Positions 44,144 to 52,876 of a stretch of DNA of 57,180 nt are shown here, piece by piece (the first letter of the stretch is position 1; each line of letters starts with the position of its first letter). The position numbers and the translations under genes are program-made. Under the pieces are notes generated by a model. That model ran no database searches, was not told where the DNA came from, and saw only the letters and a program-made list of their open reading frames with translations. Location: NCBI GenBank assembly GCA_965656185.1, contig CBFHJH010000015.1, forward strand, positions 1-57,180, in the 5' to 3' direction. Origin of the DNA: Croceimicrobium sp965656185. Its GTDB lineage: Bacteria; Bacteroidota; Bacteroidia; Flavobacteriales; Schleiferiaceae.

Positions 44144-44809
44144 AACATTTAAGCTGTCTATGCTACGGTTTGCGCTGCGGCGGATGGTTATTGCTTGAGC
44201 CTTTTCCTTCCAAAAATCGCTGGGCCCATGACTTTCACTACCCATGACCAAAGCAATTTTCTCCTTTGAGATGCTAAGGTCCTCCGCGTTTTCACCATCC
44301 ATATCGGCCACTAAAAATGCATAATCTGAATCAAGTAAGTCCCAAATCTCGTCCTCTTCCCTATAGTCTATTTCCACCCGGGCCAAGCTACCCATAGTAC
44401 TCTGAACGGTTTTAGGATTGTACACATCAGCGGTTCCTTTGCTACAATAAATCTTTTCAAACCCAAACCAGTCGGCACTGCGAATCAATGTACCCAGGTT
44501 ACCAGGGTCATTGATCCGATCTAAAACCAAAACACGCTCAGACCGACCGGACCTTGGGATGTCCGGAAAATCGAATACCGCTAAAACTTTATTGAAGGTG
44601 GAAAAATTACTCAGGGCTTGCAAGTCCCTTTCGGCCACCAATTCTGCTCCCTCAAATTGATCACTAGCCCAGATAAAATGAGGCTCTAAGCCCGCTGCCA
44701 AGAGATCCTTTACTACTTTAGGACCTTCTGCAATAAATTTACGTTCTTGCCAACGGTGCTTCCTTTGTTGGAGTTTACGAACTAGTTTTTGTGAAGATGC
44801 GCTAGGCAT
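44093..44809 (-). CDS. SpoU/TrmH-family RNA methyltransferase
   Basis: Encodes 238 residues of a SPOUT methyltransferase that 2'-O-methylates rRNA or tRNA. The N-terminal substrate domain has RKFIAEGPKVVKDLLAAGLE. The SPOUT knot motifs are RINDPGNLGTLIRSADWFG, VMGSESHGPS and SLNVSVAGGILMQLLR. The active form is normally a dimer. The exact RNA target is not predictable. It is transcribed divergently from the tamL-like gene, a pairing common in Flavobacteria. The 3' end overlaps the DMT gene by 51 nt. Confidence 0.9.
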   Translation of the reverse strand: MPSASSQKLVRKLQQRKHRWQERKFIAEGPKVVKDLLAAGLEPHFIWASDQFEGAELVAERDLQALSNFSTFNKVLAVFDFPDIPRSGRSERVLVLDRINDPGNLGTLIRSADWFGFEKIYCSKGTADVYNPKTVQSTMGSLARVEIDYREEDEIWDLLDSDYAFLVADMDGENAEDLSISKEKIALVMGSESHGPSDFWKEKAQAITIRRSANRSIDSLNVSVAGGILMQLLRLPSL

Positions 44810-44821
44810 AGTTTACTTTTG
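44789..44821 (+). promoter_or_regulatory. Promoter of the tamL-like gene
   Basis: The -7 box TACTTTTG is at 44814-44821. A -33 TTTTTG ends at 44791, with 22 nt between. The box ends 17 nt before the ATG at 44839. Confidence 0.65.
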
Positions 44822-44838
44822 TGAAAATTCTTTTCTGC

Positions 44839-47244
44839 ATGGCGAAACGCCTTTTGCTTTTAAGCTTGCTAATAGCGAGCCTTGGGGCTTGTAAATATAG
44901 CCGTTATGTTCCTGATGGGCAGTACCTGCTTTGGGAGAACAAGGTGGACATTGAGCAAGGTGGAAGAGTAAGCGCTGTTGCAGAGGGAGTTATTCGGCAA
45001 AAACCCAACGAAAACCTAATTTTCAACGGACTCAGACCTGGTCTGGCTGCCTACTCTTGGGGTAATGGCGAAGAGGATAATTTTTGGTCTAAGTTAGGTA
45101 GCGAACCGATCCTCTACGATAAGAATAGTCAGACTATTAGCGCTCAGCAATTAGAGGCTTTCTATTTTAACCGTGGCTACTTTCAAGTAAAGGTGCACTC
45201 CAAAACCGAATTCGACGAAAAAAGGAAAAGAGCCACGGTACATTATGAAATCGACCGCGGACCGCGTTACCGTATCGCCAAACTGAATTATGAGCTAAAT
45301 GATAAACTGGCGGGATTGGACCCCAGAAGGGAAAAAGAAAGTTTCTTGAAAACGGGTCAATTTTACGATCTCAACCGCTTGGATCAAGAAAGACAAAGAC
45401 TGAAAACCATTTATAGGAATAATGGCTTTTTCGAGTTTTCAGAAAGTTACATCAGTTTCGATGCCGATACCAATAAATATCCCGGCGAACATTTAGTAGA
45501 TCTTACTTTACTTTTCCCTGGAGTACCTAATAGAGTAGGCGACAGCATCGAATACCGAGACCCGAAAAAATACCGTCTCAACAAAATTCTGATCTTACCG
45601 GATTACGACTATCAATTTGGTGCCAATTACCAAGACAGCCTTAAACATCAAGAGTACCTACTTGCATTTGATGAGCTCAATTATAAGGCGCGCTATCTCA
45701 CCGATGCGGTTCACTTATACAAGGGTAGTTTATTTAGACAGAGCCTGGTTGATCAAACCTACCAGCATTTTGCATCGTACAACGCTTTCAACGTAACCGA
45801 GATCAGCTTTAGTAAACCGGCAGACAGCCTTGGAAGTAATTTACTCAATGCCGAAATTAGACTTGTACCACGGGATAAAAGGTCTTGGATCTCAGAAATT
45901 GAAGTAACTAATACCACGGGGAATTACGGGATCCGTGGATCGATAGGAATCATAAACCGCAACCTATTTAAGGGTGGCGAAGCCTTAAGCTTTAACGTAA
46001 GTACTGGCCTTGAATACCAACCCACGGTTGCCAATAATGATAATCTCTCTCGAACCTTTGAGTTAGGGGCCGAATTGCGAATCGACTTCCCCCGCTTTCT
46101 ACTGCCCTTTAATACCGAAGGATTACTACCAAAAAGAATGCTACCAAGGTCCAGTGTTTCGCTCTATGCCAATCGGATCGCGCGGATCGAATTTGATCGA
46201 GAGACCTTTGGGGGTAGAATTAGCTACGAATGGAACGAGAGTAGCAAAAAGACCCATAAAGTGGATCTGCTAAATATTAGTTTCTCCAACCTCTTTTCCA
46301 TTGATACGGCCAACTTTATCAATCAATTGGACCCCATCCAGCAATTGGCCTTTACTTCAGAATTTATTAGCAGCACCACCTATAAATTCACCTATTCTGG
46401 TCAGGAATCGGTAAGCCAACGATTTTACAGTTTTTTTAGCAGCGACTTAGAATTGGGCGGTAACCTGCAATCGGTGCTCGCACGAAATTATGGTCAACTA
46501 AATGAAGAGACAGTGAGTGAACTTTTCGACGTCCCTGTCTATCAATTCGGCCGAATGGAACTCGATTACCGTTATTACTTCCATCCCAGTCGTGAGCAAC
46601 TTTACGTTTTCAGGATAGCAGGGGGCTACGTCTTACCTTACGGAATTAGCAGCTATCAGGTTAATGGCGAGCAAGTAAGTCTTCCTCCTTTTAGTCGCTT
46701 CTTCTTTTTAGGTGGTACCAACGACCTTAGAGCTTGGCCGGCTTATCGGGCAGGTGGGGGCAGTAATCGAGTTTCTACCTACGATGAGGGTTACAGTTCC
46801 AGTTTTGCTATCGGCACCATGAAACTTTTAACCAATTTAGAATACCGCTTCCCGATCTACAGCAGTCTTAAAGGCGCGGTATTCTTAGATGCCGGTAACA
46901 TTTGGCTTACCGGAAACCTAGGCGACGAAGAAACCAGTTTTGCCTTGCGCGACTTGGGTCGGGANNNNNNNNNNNNNNNNNNNNNNNNNNNNNNNNNNNN
47001 NNNNNNNNNNNNNNNNNNNNNNNNNNNNNNNNNNNNNNNNNNNNNNNNNNNNNNNNNNNNNNNTCTCTACTTAGGCAGCGGACTTGGCCTGCGCTTAGAC
47101 CTCGATTTCTTTGTAATTCGTTTCGATACAGGCTTGCGCCTGAGAGACCCTGGATACCTTGCCAGCGGCGACGAATGGGTTATCCTCACCAAGAGAGTTC
47201 TACCAAACTTAACCTACAACGTGGCATTAGGCTATCCATTCTGA
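44839..47244 (+). CDS. tamL: Lipidated Omp85-family protein (TamL-like)
   Basis: Encodes 801 codons including 33 of N (about 768 if the gap is empty). The start MAKRLLLLSLLIASLGAC gives a lipoprotein signal with Cys in LGAC; an upstream GTG start would overlap the promoter box. POTRA-like domains cover residues about 30-380 (FYFNRGYFQVKVHSKTEFDE, LKTIYRNNGFFEF). A C-terminal Omp85 barrel follows, with NLFKGGEALSFNVSTGLEY, the family pattern FLGGTNDLRAWPAY and DPGYLASGDEWVI. A lipidated BamA-like protein fits TamL of Bacteroidota, which works in outer-membrane assembly. No tamB gene is next to it. Confidence 0.8.
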   Translation: MAKRLLLLSLLIASLGACKYSRYVPDGQYLLWENKVDIEQGGRVSAVAEGVIRQKPNENLIFNGLRPGLAAYSWGNGEEDNFWSKLGSEPILYDKNSQTISAQQLEAFYFNRGYFQVKVHSKTEFDEKRKRATVHYEIDRGPRYRIAKLNYELNDKLAGLDPRREKESFLKTGQFYDLNRLDQERQRLKTIYRNNGFFEFSESYISFDADTNKYPGEHLVDLTLLFPGVPNRVGDSIEYRDPKKYRLNKILILPDYDYQFGANYQDSLKHQEYLLAFDELNYKARYLTDAVHLYKGSLFRQSLVDQTYQHFASYNAFNVTEISFSKPADSLGSNLLNAEIRLVPRDKRSWISEIEVTNTTGNYGIRGSIGIINRNLFKGGEALSFNVSTGLEYQPTVANNDNLSRTFELGAELRIDFPRFLLPFNTEGLLPKRMLPRSSVSLYANRIARIEFDRETFGGRISYEWNESSKKTHKVDLLNISFSNLFSIDTANFINQLDPIQQLAFTSEFISSTTYKFTYSGQESVSQRFYSFFSSDLELGGNLQSVLARNYGQLNEETVSELFDVPVYQFGRMELDYRYYFHPSREQLYVFRIAGGYVLPYGISSYQVNGEQVSLPPFSRFFFLGGTNDLRAWPAYRAGGGSNRVSTYDEGYSSSFAIGTMKLLTNLEYRFPIYSSLKGAVFLDAGNIWLTGNLGDEETSFALRDLGRXXXXXXXXXXXXXXXXXXXXXXXXXXXXXXXXXXLYLGSGLGLRLDLDFFVIRFDTGLRLRDPGYLASGDEWVILTKRVLPNLTYNVALGYPF
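46965..47063. other. Assembly gap (99 N) inside the tamL-like gene
   Basis: A run of 99 N (33 codons) in the barrel. Joining the flanks gives ...GRDLYLGSG..., which is typical Omp85 sequence, so little or nothing is likely missing. Confidence 0.99.
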
Positions 47245-47264
47245 TTCTACGTAGGAAAAAAAAT

Positions 47265-47272
47265 TATTTTTG
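47265..47272 (+). promoter_or_regulatory. Promoter -7 box of the aldolase gene
   Basis: TATTTTTG matches TAnnTTTG and ends 26 nt before the ATG at 47299. No -33 TTG is evident. Confidence 0.45.
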
Positions 47273-47298
47273 TACCGATAAAATCTTAGACAATCATT

Positions 47299-48375
47299 AT
47301 GACAGTCAACCAAATCCAAGAATTACTGGGGAATGAAGCTGATTCTTTATTGAATCACGAATGCAAGACCATTGATAAAAGTTTACTCCACTTACCTGGT
47401 GGTGATTTTGTGGACCGTGTTTTTGCTGACTCTAATCGTTCGCCTCAAGTTTTAAGAAGCTTACAACAGTTATACGGCACTGGCCGATTGGCTAATACCG
47501 GCTATCTTTCTATCCTTCCGGTAGATCAAGGAATCGAGCACTCTGCGGGAGCTTCATTTGCTAAAAACCCGATCTATTTCGACGGTGAAAATATCGTGAA
47601 ATTAGCGGTAGAGGGAGGCTGTAATGCAGTGGCCAGTACCTTTGGTGCCCTAGCCAGTGTATCTCGTAAATATGCGCACAAGATTCCATTCGTAGTGAAG
47701 ATCAATCACAATGAATTGATGACCCACCCCAATACTTTCGACCAAATTATGTTTGGTACTATTCGCGACGCTTACAACATGGGAGCAGTTGCGGTAGGTG
47801 CCACCATCTACTTTGGATCAGAAGAGAGCAACCGTCAGATCGTAGAAGTAGCGGAAGCTTTCGAATATGCACACGAATTAGGCATGGCTACCATCCTTTG
47901 GTGTTACATCCGTAACTCAGCCTTTAAGCAAGACAAGGACTACCACGTAGCTGCCGACCTTACTGCTCAGGCTAACCACTTAGGCGTAACCTTACAGGCA
48001 GATATCATCAAGCAAAAGCTTCCTGAAAACAATGGCGGTTACAAAGCCATGAACAGCGGAGATAGTAGCTATGGTAAATTGGATGAGCGTATTTACACCG
48101 AATTAACCAGCGACAACCCGATTGATCTTACGCGTTACCAAGTAGCCAATTGCTACATGGGTCGCGCCGGATTGATCAATAGTGGTGGTGCTTCTAGCGG
48201 TGATGTTCAGGGCGATTTGGCCGCAGCGGTTAAAACTGCCATCATTAACAAAAGAGCTGGTGGTCAAGGATTGATCTCTGGTCGTAAGGCTTTCCAAAAG
48301 CCAATGAATGAAGGGGTTGCTTTATTGAACGCCATTCAGGACGTTTACCTCAACGACGAGGTAAGCATCGCTTAA
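47299..48375 (+). CDS. fbaB: Class I fructose-bisphosphate aldolase (DhnA type)
   Basis: Encodes 358 residues of the DhnA/FbaB aldolase family, which uses a lysine Schiff base to split or make fructose-1,6-bisphosphate in glycolysis and gluconeogenesis. The barrel includes GYLSILPVDQGIEHSAGASF, IPFVVKINHNELM (a candidate strand for the catalytic Lys), GAVAVGATIYFGSEESNRQI and GLISGRKAFQKPM. No signal peptide. It stands alone between tamL and accD and is followed by a terminator. The symbol is used in the family sense. Confidence 0.85.
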   Translation: MTVNQIQELLGNEADSLLNHECKTIDKSLLHLPGGDFVDRVFADSNRSPQVLRSLQQLYGTGRLANTGYLSILPVDQGIEHSAGASFAKNPIYFDGENIVKLAVEGGCNAVASTFGALASVSRKYAHKIPFVVKINHNELMTHPNTFDQIMFGTIRDAYNMGAVAVGATIYFGSEESNRQIVEVAEAFEYAHELGMATILWCYIRNSAFKQDKDYHVAADLTAQANHLGVTLQADIIKQKLPENNGGYKAMNSGDSSYGKLDERIYTELTSDNPIDLTRYQVANCYMGRAGLINSGGASSGDVQGDLAAAVKTAIINKRAGGQGLISGRKAFQKPMNEGVALLNAIQDVYLNDEVSIA

Positions 48376-48413
48376 TATTTGTGTTTATCACATATTTTCA
48401 AGATTTTTGATAG

Positions 48414-48449
48414 AAGTCTGCATTCTGTAATTGGGATGCAGACTTTTCA
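48414..48449 (+). terminator. Terminator behind the aldolase gene
   Basis: A perfect 10-bp stem (AAGTCTGCAT/ATGCAGACTT) with a 12-nt loop is followed by a T-rich stretch (TTCACTTTT). It separates the aldolase from accD. Confidence 0.8.
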
Positions 48450-48468
48450 CTTTTAAAAAAATTCACCC

Positions 48469-49338
48469 ATGGGTTGGTTTGTACGGAATAAAGAAGGTAT
48501 TACTACCAAAACTCAAGATAAGAAGGAAACCCCCGAAGGACTGTGGTACAAGTGTAAGAAGTGTAAGGTAATTAGCAGCGTAGAGGATCATGCCGGAAAT
48601 CTTTGGGTATGCCCGAATTGCGGCTTCCACGAGCGCATAAACGCTAAGGAATACTTCAGCTTTTTGTTCGACGAAGGAAAGTTTACCGAGCTAAATCCCA
48701 AAATGGCTAGCGCCGATCCCCTTAAGTTCGAGGATAAAAAGAAATATACCGACCGCTATCAAGCTACGGTTAAAAAGACCGGACTGAAAGACGCGGTGAC
48801 TACTGGATATGGCAAAATGGAAGGCCGTGATGTAGTTATTGCGGCGATGAACTTTAATTTCATTGGCGGTTCGATGGGTTCGGTTGTAGGCGAAAAGATC
48901 GCTAAGGCCATAGACCATAGTATTAAATACGGTAAGCCCTTTATCATGGTTTCCAAATCGGGCGGTGCCCGTATGATGGAGGCGGCTTTTTCATTGATGC
49001 AGCTTGCTAAAACTAGCGCGAAACTTGCCCAGTTAGGCGAGGCGAAGATCCCTTACGTTTCGGTACTTACCGATCCTACCACAGGAGGAGTTACTGCCTC
49101 TTATGCCATGTTAGGTGATATTAATATTGGTGAGCCTGGAGCCCTGATTGGATTTGCTGGACCAAGGGTAATTAAAGAGACCATTGGTAAGGATCTGCCG
49201 GAAGGCTTTCAAACTTCCGAGTTCCTATTAGAACATGGCTTTTTAGATTTTATCGTTGAGCGAAAGGATATGAAAAAGCAAATCGCCAAGTTCCTTCGCA
49301 TGACGCATAATGAAGTTAACGACAAGGCTAGCAAATAA
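48469..49338 (+). CDS. accD: Acetyl-CoA carboxylase carboxyltransferase subunit beta
   Basis: Encodes 289 residues of the beta subunit, which with AccA moves the carboxyl group from biotin to acetyl-CoA in the first step of fatty-acid synthesis. The N-terminal zinc ribbon has CKKC (residues about 27-30) and CPNC. The carboxyltransferase core includes DAVTTGYGKMEGRDVVIAAM, SGGARMMEAAFSLMQLAK and TDPTTGGVTASYAMLGDI. Length is normal. accA is not in the window. Confidence 0.97.
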   Translation: MGWFVRNKEGITTKTQDKKETPEGLWYKCKKCKVISSVEDHAGNLWVCPNCGFHERINAKEYFSFLFDEGKFTELNPKMASADPLKFEDKKKYTDRYQATVKKTGLKDAVTTGYGKMEGRDVVIAAMNFNFIGGSMGSVVGEKIAKAIDHSIKYGKPFIMVSKSGGARMMEAAFSLMQLAKTSAKLAQLGEAKIPYVSVLTDPTTGGVTASYAMLGDINIGEPGALIGFAGPRVIKETIGKDLPEGFQTSEFLLEHGFLDFIVERKDMKKQIAKFLRMTHNEVNDKASK

Positions 49339-49353
49339 TTAGAAAAGAATCCC

Positions 49354-49361
49354 TACTTTTG
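49354..49361 (+). promoter_or_regulatory. Promoter -7 box of rpsO
   Basis: TACTTTTG matches TAnnTTTG, 47 nt before the rpsO ATG at 49409. Confidence 0.5.
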
Positions 49362-49408
49362 CAGGCTCAAATAATTCATTGCATAACAACGATCTAAACG
49401 ATTTTGAA

Positions 49409-49678
49409 ATGTACTTAAGCACAGAGAAGAAACAAGAGATTTTCAAGAAACACGGAAAATCTGAAACTGACACCGGTTCACCAGAAGGGCAAATCGCTTT
49501 ATTCACCTACCGTATCAACCACCTCACTGGTCACTTGAAAAAGAACCGTAAGGATTTTGCCTCGGAGAAAGCATTGGTAGACTTAGTAGGGAAGCGCCGT
49601 CGTATCTTGACTTACCTCAAGAAAAAAGACATCGAAAGATATCGTGCGATTATCGCCGAACTAGGTATTAGAAAGTAA
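49409..49678 (+). CDS. rpsO: 30S ribosomal protein S15
   Basis: Encodes 89 residues of S15, a primary 16S rRNA binder of the platform. The open frame begins with TTG 30 nt earlier, but the family-typical start MYLSTEKKQEIFKKHGKS and length fix the ATG at 49409. Conserved parts are TGSPEGQIALFTYRINHLTGHLK, LVDLVGKRRRILTYLKKKD and RYRAIIAELGIRK. pnp follows with a hairpin between, as in many bacteria. Confidence 0.97.
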   Translation: MYLSTEKKQEIFKKHGKSETDTGSPEGQIALFTYRINHLTGHLKKNRKDFASEKALVDLVGKRRRILTYLKKKDIERYRAIIAELGIRK

Positions 49679-49686
49679 TTTCTCTA

Positions 49687-49718
49687 GAAAGAAGGCAATC
49701 TTAGAATTGCCTTCTTTC
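49687..49718 (+). terminator. Hairpin between rpsO and pnp
   Basis: A perfect 13-bp stem (GAAAGAAGGCAAT/ATTGCCTTCTTTC) with a 6-nt loop. The following GTCTTC is a poor U-tract, so it may be a processing site or a partial terminator. In Escherichia coli the same gap has both a terminator and an RNase III site. Confidence 0.75.
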
Positions 49719-49750
49719 GTCTTCAACAGTATTTACACAGATAACAATAG

Positions 49751-51874
49751 ATGATTCCAAAAGCAATTACCCAGGAAATTAAACTGGAAGATGGAAGAAC
49801 TATTACCCTGGAAACAGGCAAGTTAGCTAAACAAGCTGATGGTTCAGTAGTAGTTCGTATGGGTGAGACAATGTTGCTCGCCACCGTGGTTTCTAGTAAA
49901 GAAGCCAAAGAAGGAGTTGATTTCCTTCCTTTAACCGTTGATTACCGCGAAAAATTCTCCTCTGCCGGCCGTATGCCCGGAGGATTCTTAAAAAGAGAAG
50001 CGCGTCCATCCGACGAAGAAATTCTCGTGATGCGTCTTGTAGACCGTGTCTTACGTCCTTTATTCCCCAAAGACTACCATGCGGAAGTGCAGGTAATGAT
50101 CTCTTTGAACTCATGGGACCCAAACGTAAAACCAGATGCATTGGCCGGTTTAGCCGCCTCTGCTGCTATTGCAATTTCGGACCTGCCTTTTAATGGCCCT
50201 ATGTCTGAAGTACGCGTAGGTCGTATCAATGGACAGTTCATCATTAACCCAAGCCCTAGTCAGCTCGAAGAATCCGACATCGACATGATGGTAGGTGCAA
50301 CTGCTGATAGTGTTGTAATGGTGGAAGGTGAAATGGACGAGATTTCTGAGCAAGAAATGCTTGAGGCGATCAAGGCCGCTCATGAAGCGATCAAAGATCA
50401 AATCAAAGCGCAATTAGCCCTTGCCAGTGAGATCGAGAAATCCAAAACCAAACGTGAATACAGTCACGAGACTCACGATGAAGAATTACGTGAGAAGATC
50501 ATGACCGATCTTTACGATAAGGTTTACGATGTAGCGAAGAGTGGCTTGAGCAAAGAAGAACGCTCGGAGCAATTCAAAGCGGTGCGTGACGAGTATATGG
50601 CTGCTAACTTCAGCGAAGAAGAGCTGGAAGAGAAAGAAGGCCTTATCAAGACCTATTACCACGACGTAGAATATCACGCCATGCGCAAAATGATCCTTAA
50701 GGATCGTCAGCGTTTAGATGGACGTAAACTCGATGAAGTTCGTCCGATCTGGTGTGAGATCGACTATTTACCTTCTACCCATGGTTCGGCCGTGTTTACA
50801 AGGGGTGAAACCCAATCCTTGACCACGGTAACCCTTGGTAGCAAACTAGACGAAAACCGAATCGACAATGTAACCTTTAGTGGTTCAGAGCGATTCTACC
50901 TTCATTACAACTTCCCTCCATTCTCTACCGGTGAGGCCCGTCCAATACGCGGAACCAGCCGTCGTGAGATCGGTCATGGAAACTTGGCCCAACGTGCCCT
51001 TAAAGGCATGATTCCCGAGGATAACTTCTACACCATCCGAGTTGTATCCGATATCTTAGAATCGAATGGTTCTTCTTCTATGGCCACCGTTTGTGCTGGT
51101 ACGCTTGCGCTGATGGACGCCGGTATCAAGATGAAAGCACCCGTTTCAGGTATCGCTATGGGCTTGATCACCGACGAAAGCGGCGATTATGCGATCTTGA
51201 GCGATATCTTAGGCGATGAGGATCACCTTGGTGATATGGACTTTAAAGTAACCGGTACCAAGCAAGGTATAACCGCTTGCCAAATGGACATTAAGATCTC
51301 TGGTCTTTCTTATGAGATCCTAGAGAAGGCCTTGATGCAAGCCAATGAGGGCCGTTTACACATCATGGGTGAAATGATGAAGACCATTGATGCCCCACGT
51401 ACCGAATTAAAGCCTCATGCTCCTAAATTGGAGATGATGAAAATTCCGAAGGAATTTATCGGCATGATCATTGGCCCAGGTGGGAAGAACATCCAAAAAT
51501 TACAATTGGATACCGAAACCACCATCACCATTGAGGAAGATGGAGACTTTGGTATTATTGAGATTAGTGGAACCGACGCCGAAAAAATGGCTAAAGCGGC
51601 CGCAAGAATTAAGGAAATCGCATTCGTACCCGAAGTTGGTGACGTATTCGACGGAAAAGTTCGCTCGATCCAACCTTATGGTGCTTTTGTAGAATTAGCG
51701 CCGGGAACCGATGGCTTACTGCACATTTCAGAAATTGCTCACCGCCGTTTAAAAACTGTGGAAGAGGAATTGAAAGAAGGAGATACCGTACGCGTGAAAT
51801 TGATCGGTAAGGATGACCGCGGTAAATTGAAGCTTTCGCGTAAAGTATTGCTAGAGAAACCTAGCGAAAACTAA
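49751..51874 (+). CDS. pnp: Polyribonucleotide nucleotidyltransferase (PNPase)
   Basis: Encodes 707 residues of the phosphorolytic 3'-5' exoribonuclease. Two RNase PH-like domains are present: first LATVVSSKEAKEGVDFLPLTVDYREK, second with FTRGETQSLTTVTLG and the catalytic DILGDEDHLGDMDFKVTGT. The KH domain contains FIGMIIGPGGKNIQKLQ, and the C-terminal S1 domain contains GDVFDGKVRSIQPYGAFVEL. Length is normal. It lies between rpsO and rpoD, a conserved order in this group. PNPase often controls its own mRNA through the leader hairpin. Confidence 0.98.
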   Translation: MIPKAITQEIKLEDGRTITLETGKLAKQADGSVVVRMGETMLLATVVSSKEAKEGVDFLPLTVDYREKFSSAGRMPGGFLKREARPSDEEILVMRLVDRVLRPLFPKDYHAEVQVMISLNSWDPNVKPDALAGLAASAAIAISDLPFNGPMSEVRVGRINGQFIINPSPSQLEESDIDMMVGATADSVVMVEGEMDEISEQEMLEAIKAAHEAIKDQIKAQLALASEIEKSKTKREYSHETHDEELREKIMTDLYDKVYDVAKSGLSKEERSEQFKAVRDEYMAANFSEEELEEKEGLIKTYYHDVEYHAMRKMILKDRQRLDGRKLDEVRPIWCEIDYLPSTHGSAVFTRGETQSLTTVTLGSKLDENRIDNVTFSGSERFYLHYNFPPFSTGEARPIRGTSRREIGHGNLAQRALKGMIPEDNFYTIRVVSDILESNGSSSMATVCAGTLALMDAGIKMKAPVSGIAMGLITDESGDYAILSDILGDEDHLGDMDFKVTGTKQGITACQMDIKISGLSYEILEKALMQANEGRLHIMGEMMKTIDAPRTELKPHAPKLEMMKIPKEFIGMIIGPGGKNIQKLQLDTETTITIEEDGDFGIIEISGTDAEKMAKAAARIKEIAFVPEVGDVFDGKVRSIQPYGAFVELAPGTDGLLHISEIAHRRLKTVEEELKEGDTVRVKLIGKDDRGKLKLSRKVLLEKPSEN

Positions 51875-51923
51875 AATCCCTTTTTTCGAGTTAATTTATT
51901 AGCGATATAATTATTTAGAGCCA

Positions 51924-52787
51924 ATGAGACAGTTAAAGATCACAAAACAGGTTACCAATCGCGAAACCGCTTCTTTAGATAAATACCTCCAGGAAATTGG
52001 TAAGGTAGACCTTATCACCGCCGAGGAAGAAGTGGAATTAGCGCAACGAATCAAAGCAGGCGATCAGGTTGCTTTAGAGAAATTGACCAAGGCCAACCTT
52101 CGATTTGTGGTTTCTGTGGCTAAGCAATACCAAAACCAAGGTCTAACCCTTCCGGATTTGATCAATGAAGGAAACCTAGGACTTATCAAGGCCGCTCAAC
52201 GCTTTGATGAAACCCGTGGTTTTAAATTCATTTCTTATGCGGTATGGTGGATTCGTCAGAGTATCCTTCAGGCCCTGGCCGAACAATCTCGTATCGTTCG
52301 GCTTCCCCTGAATAAGATCGGCTCTATCAATAAGATCAATAAGTCTTACGCCCAATTAGAACAAGAACATGAGCGCGCTCCTTCTCCAGAAGAAATCGCT
52401 GATAACTTGGAAATGGGTGAAAATGATGTAAAGGAAAGCATGCGTAATAGCGGTCGTCACATCTCCATGGATGCTCCATTGGTAGAAGGTGAAGATAGCA
52501 ACCTTTACGACGTATTGAATACCGGTGAAAGTCCAAACCCGGACGACGATCTGATGCAAGATTCATTGCGCACGGAGATCGAACGCTCTTTAGCAACTCT
52601 AACCCCTCGTGAAGGCGATGTAGTACGTCTTTACTTCGGCTTAGGCGGACAACACCCCATGACCTTGGAGGAAATCGGAGAAAAATTTGATCTAACCCGC
52701 GAGCGCGTGCGTCAGATCAAAGAAAAAGCGATTCGCCGCTTGAAACATACTTCTCGAAGTAAGATCTTGAAAACCTATTTAGGTTAA
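51924..52787 (+). CDS. rpoD: RNA polymerase primary sigma factor (RpoD/SigA)
   Basis: Encodes a 287-residue sigma-70 factor. It lacks region 1.1 and the long non-conserved part, as in Bacteroidota. Region 1.2 is SLDKYLQEIGKVDLITAEEEV; region 2 has NLRFVVSVAKQYQNQGLTLPDLINEGNLGL and the -10 binding helix GFKFISYAVWWIRQSI. Region 4 has LEEIGEKFDLTRERVRQIKEKAIRRLK for -33 contact. This is the factor expected to read the TAnnTTTG boxes found in the window. A strong terminator follows. Confidence 0.97.
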   Translation: MRQLKITKQVTNRETASLDKYLQEIGKVDLITAEEEVELAQRIKAGDQVALEKLTKANLRFVVSVAKQYQNQGLTLPDLINEGNLGLIKAAQRFDETRGFKFISYAVWWIRQSILQALAEQSRIVRLPLNKIGSINKINKSYAQLEQEHERAPSPEEIADNLEMGENDVKESMRNSGRHISMDAPLVEGEDSNLYDVLNTGESPNPDDDLMQDSLRTEIERSLATLTPREGDVVRLYFGLGGQHPMTLEEIGEKFDLTRERVRQIKEKAIRRLKHTSRSKILKTYLG

Positions 52788-52811
52788 AGCATATCCTAAT
52801 TGAATCTAAAG

Positions 52812-52847
52812 ACCCTGACCGACAAAAGCTCGCGTCAGGGTTTTTTT
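52812..52847 (+). terminator. Terminator behind rpoD
   Basis: A stem ACCCTGAC/GTCAGGGT with a 14-nt loop is followed by seven T. It is a standard Rho-independent terminator between rpoD and rpe. Confidence 0.9.
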
Positions 52848-52876
52848 ATTCCTACTTTTACCAAAATTTTAGCACC

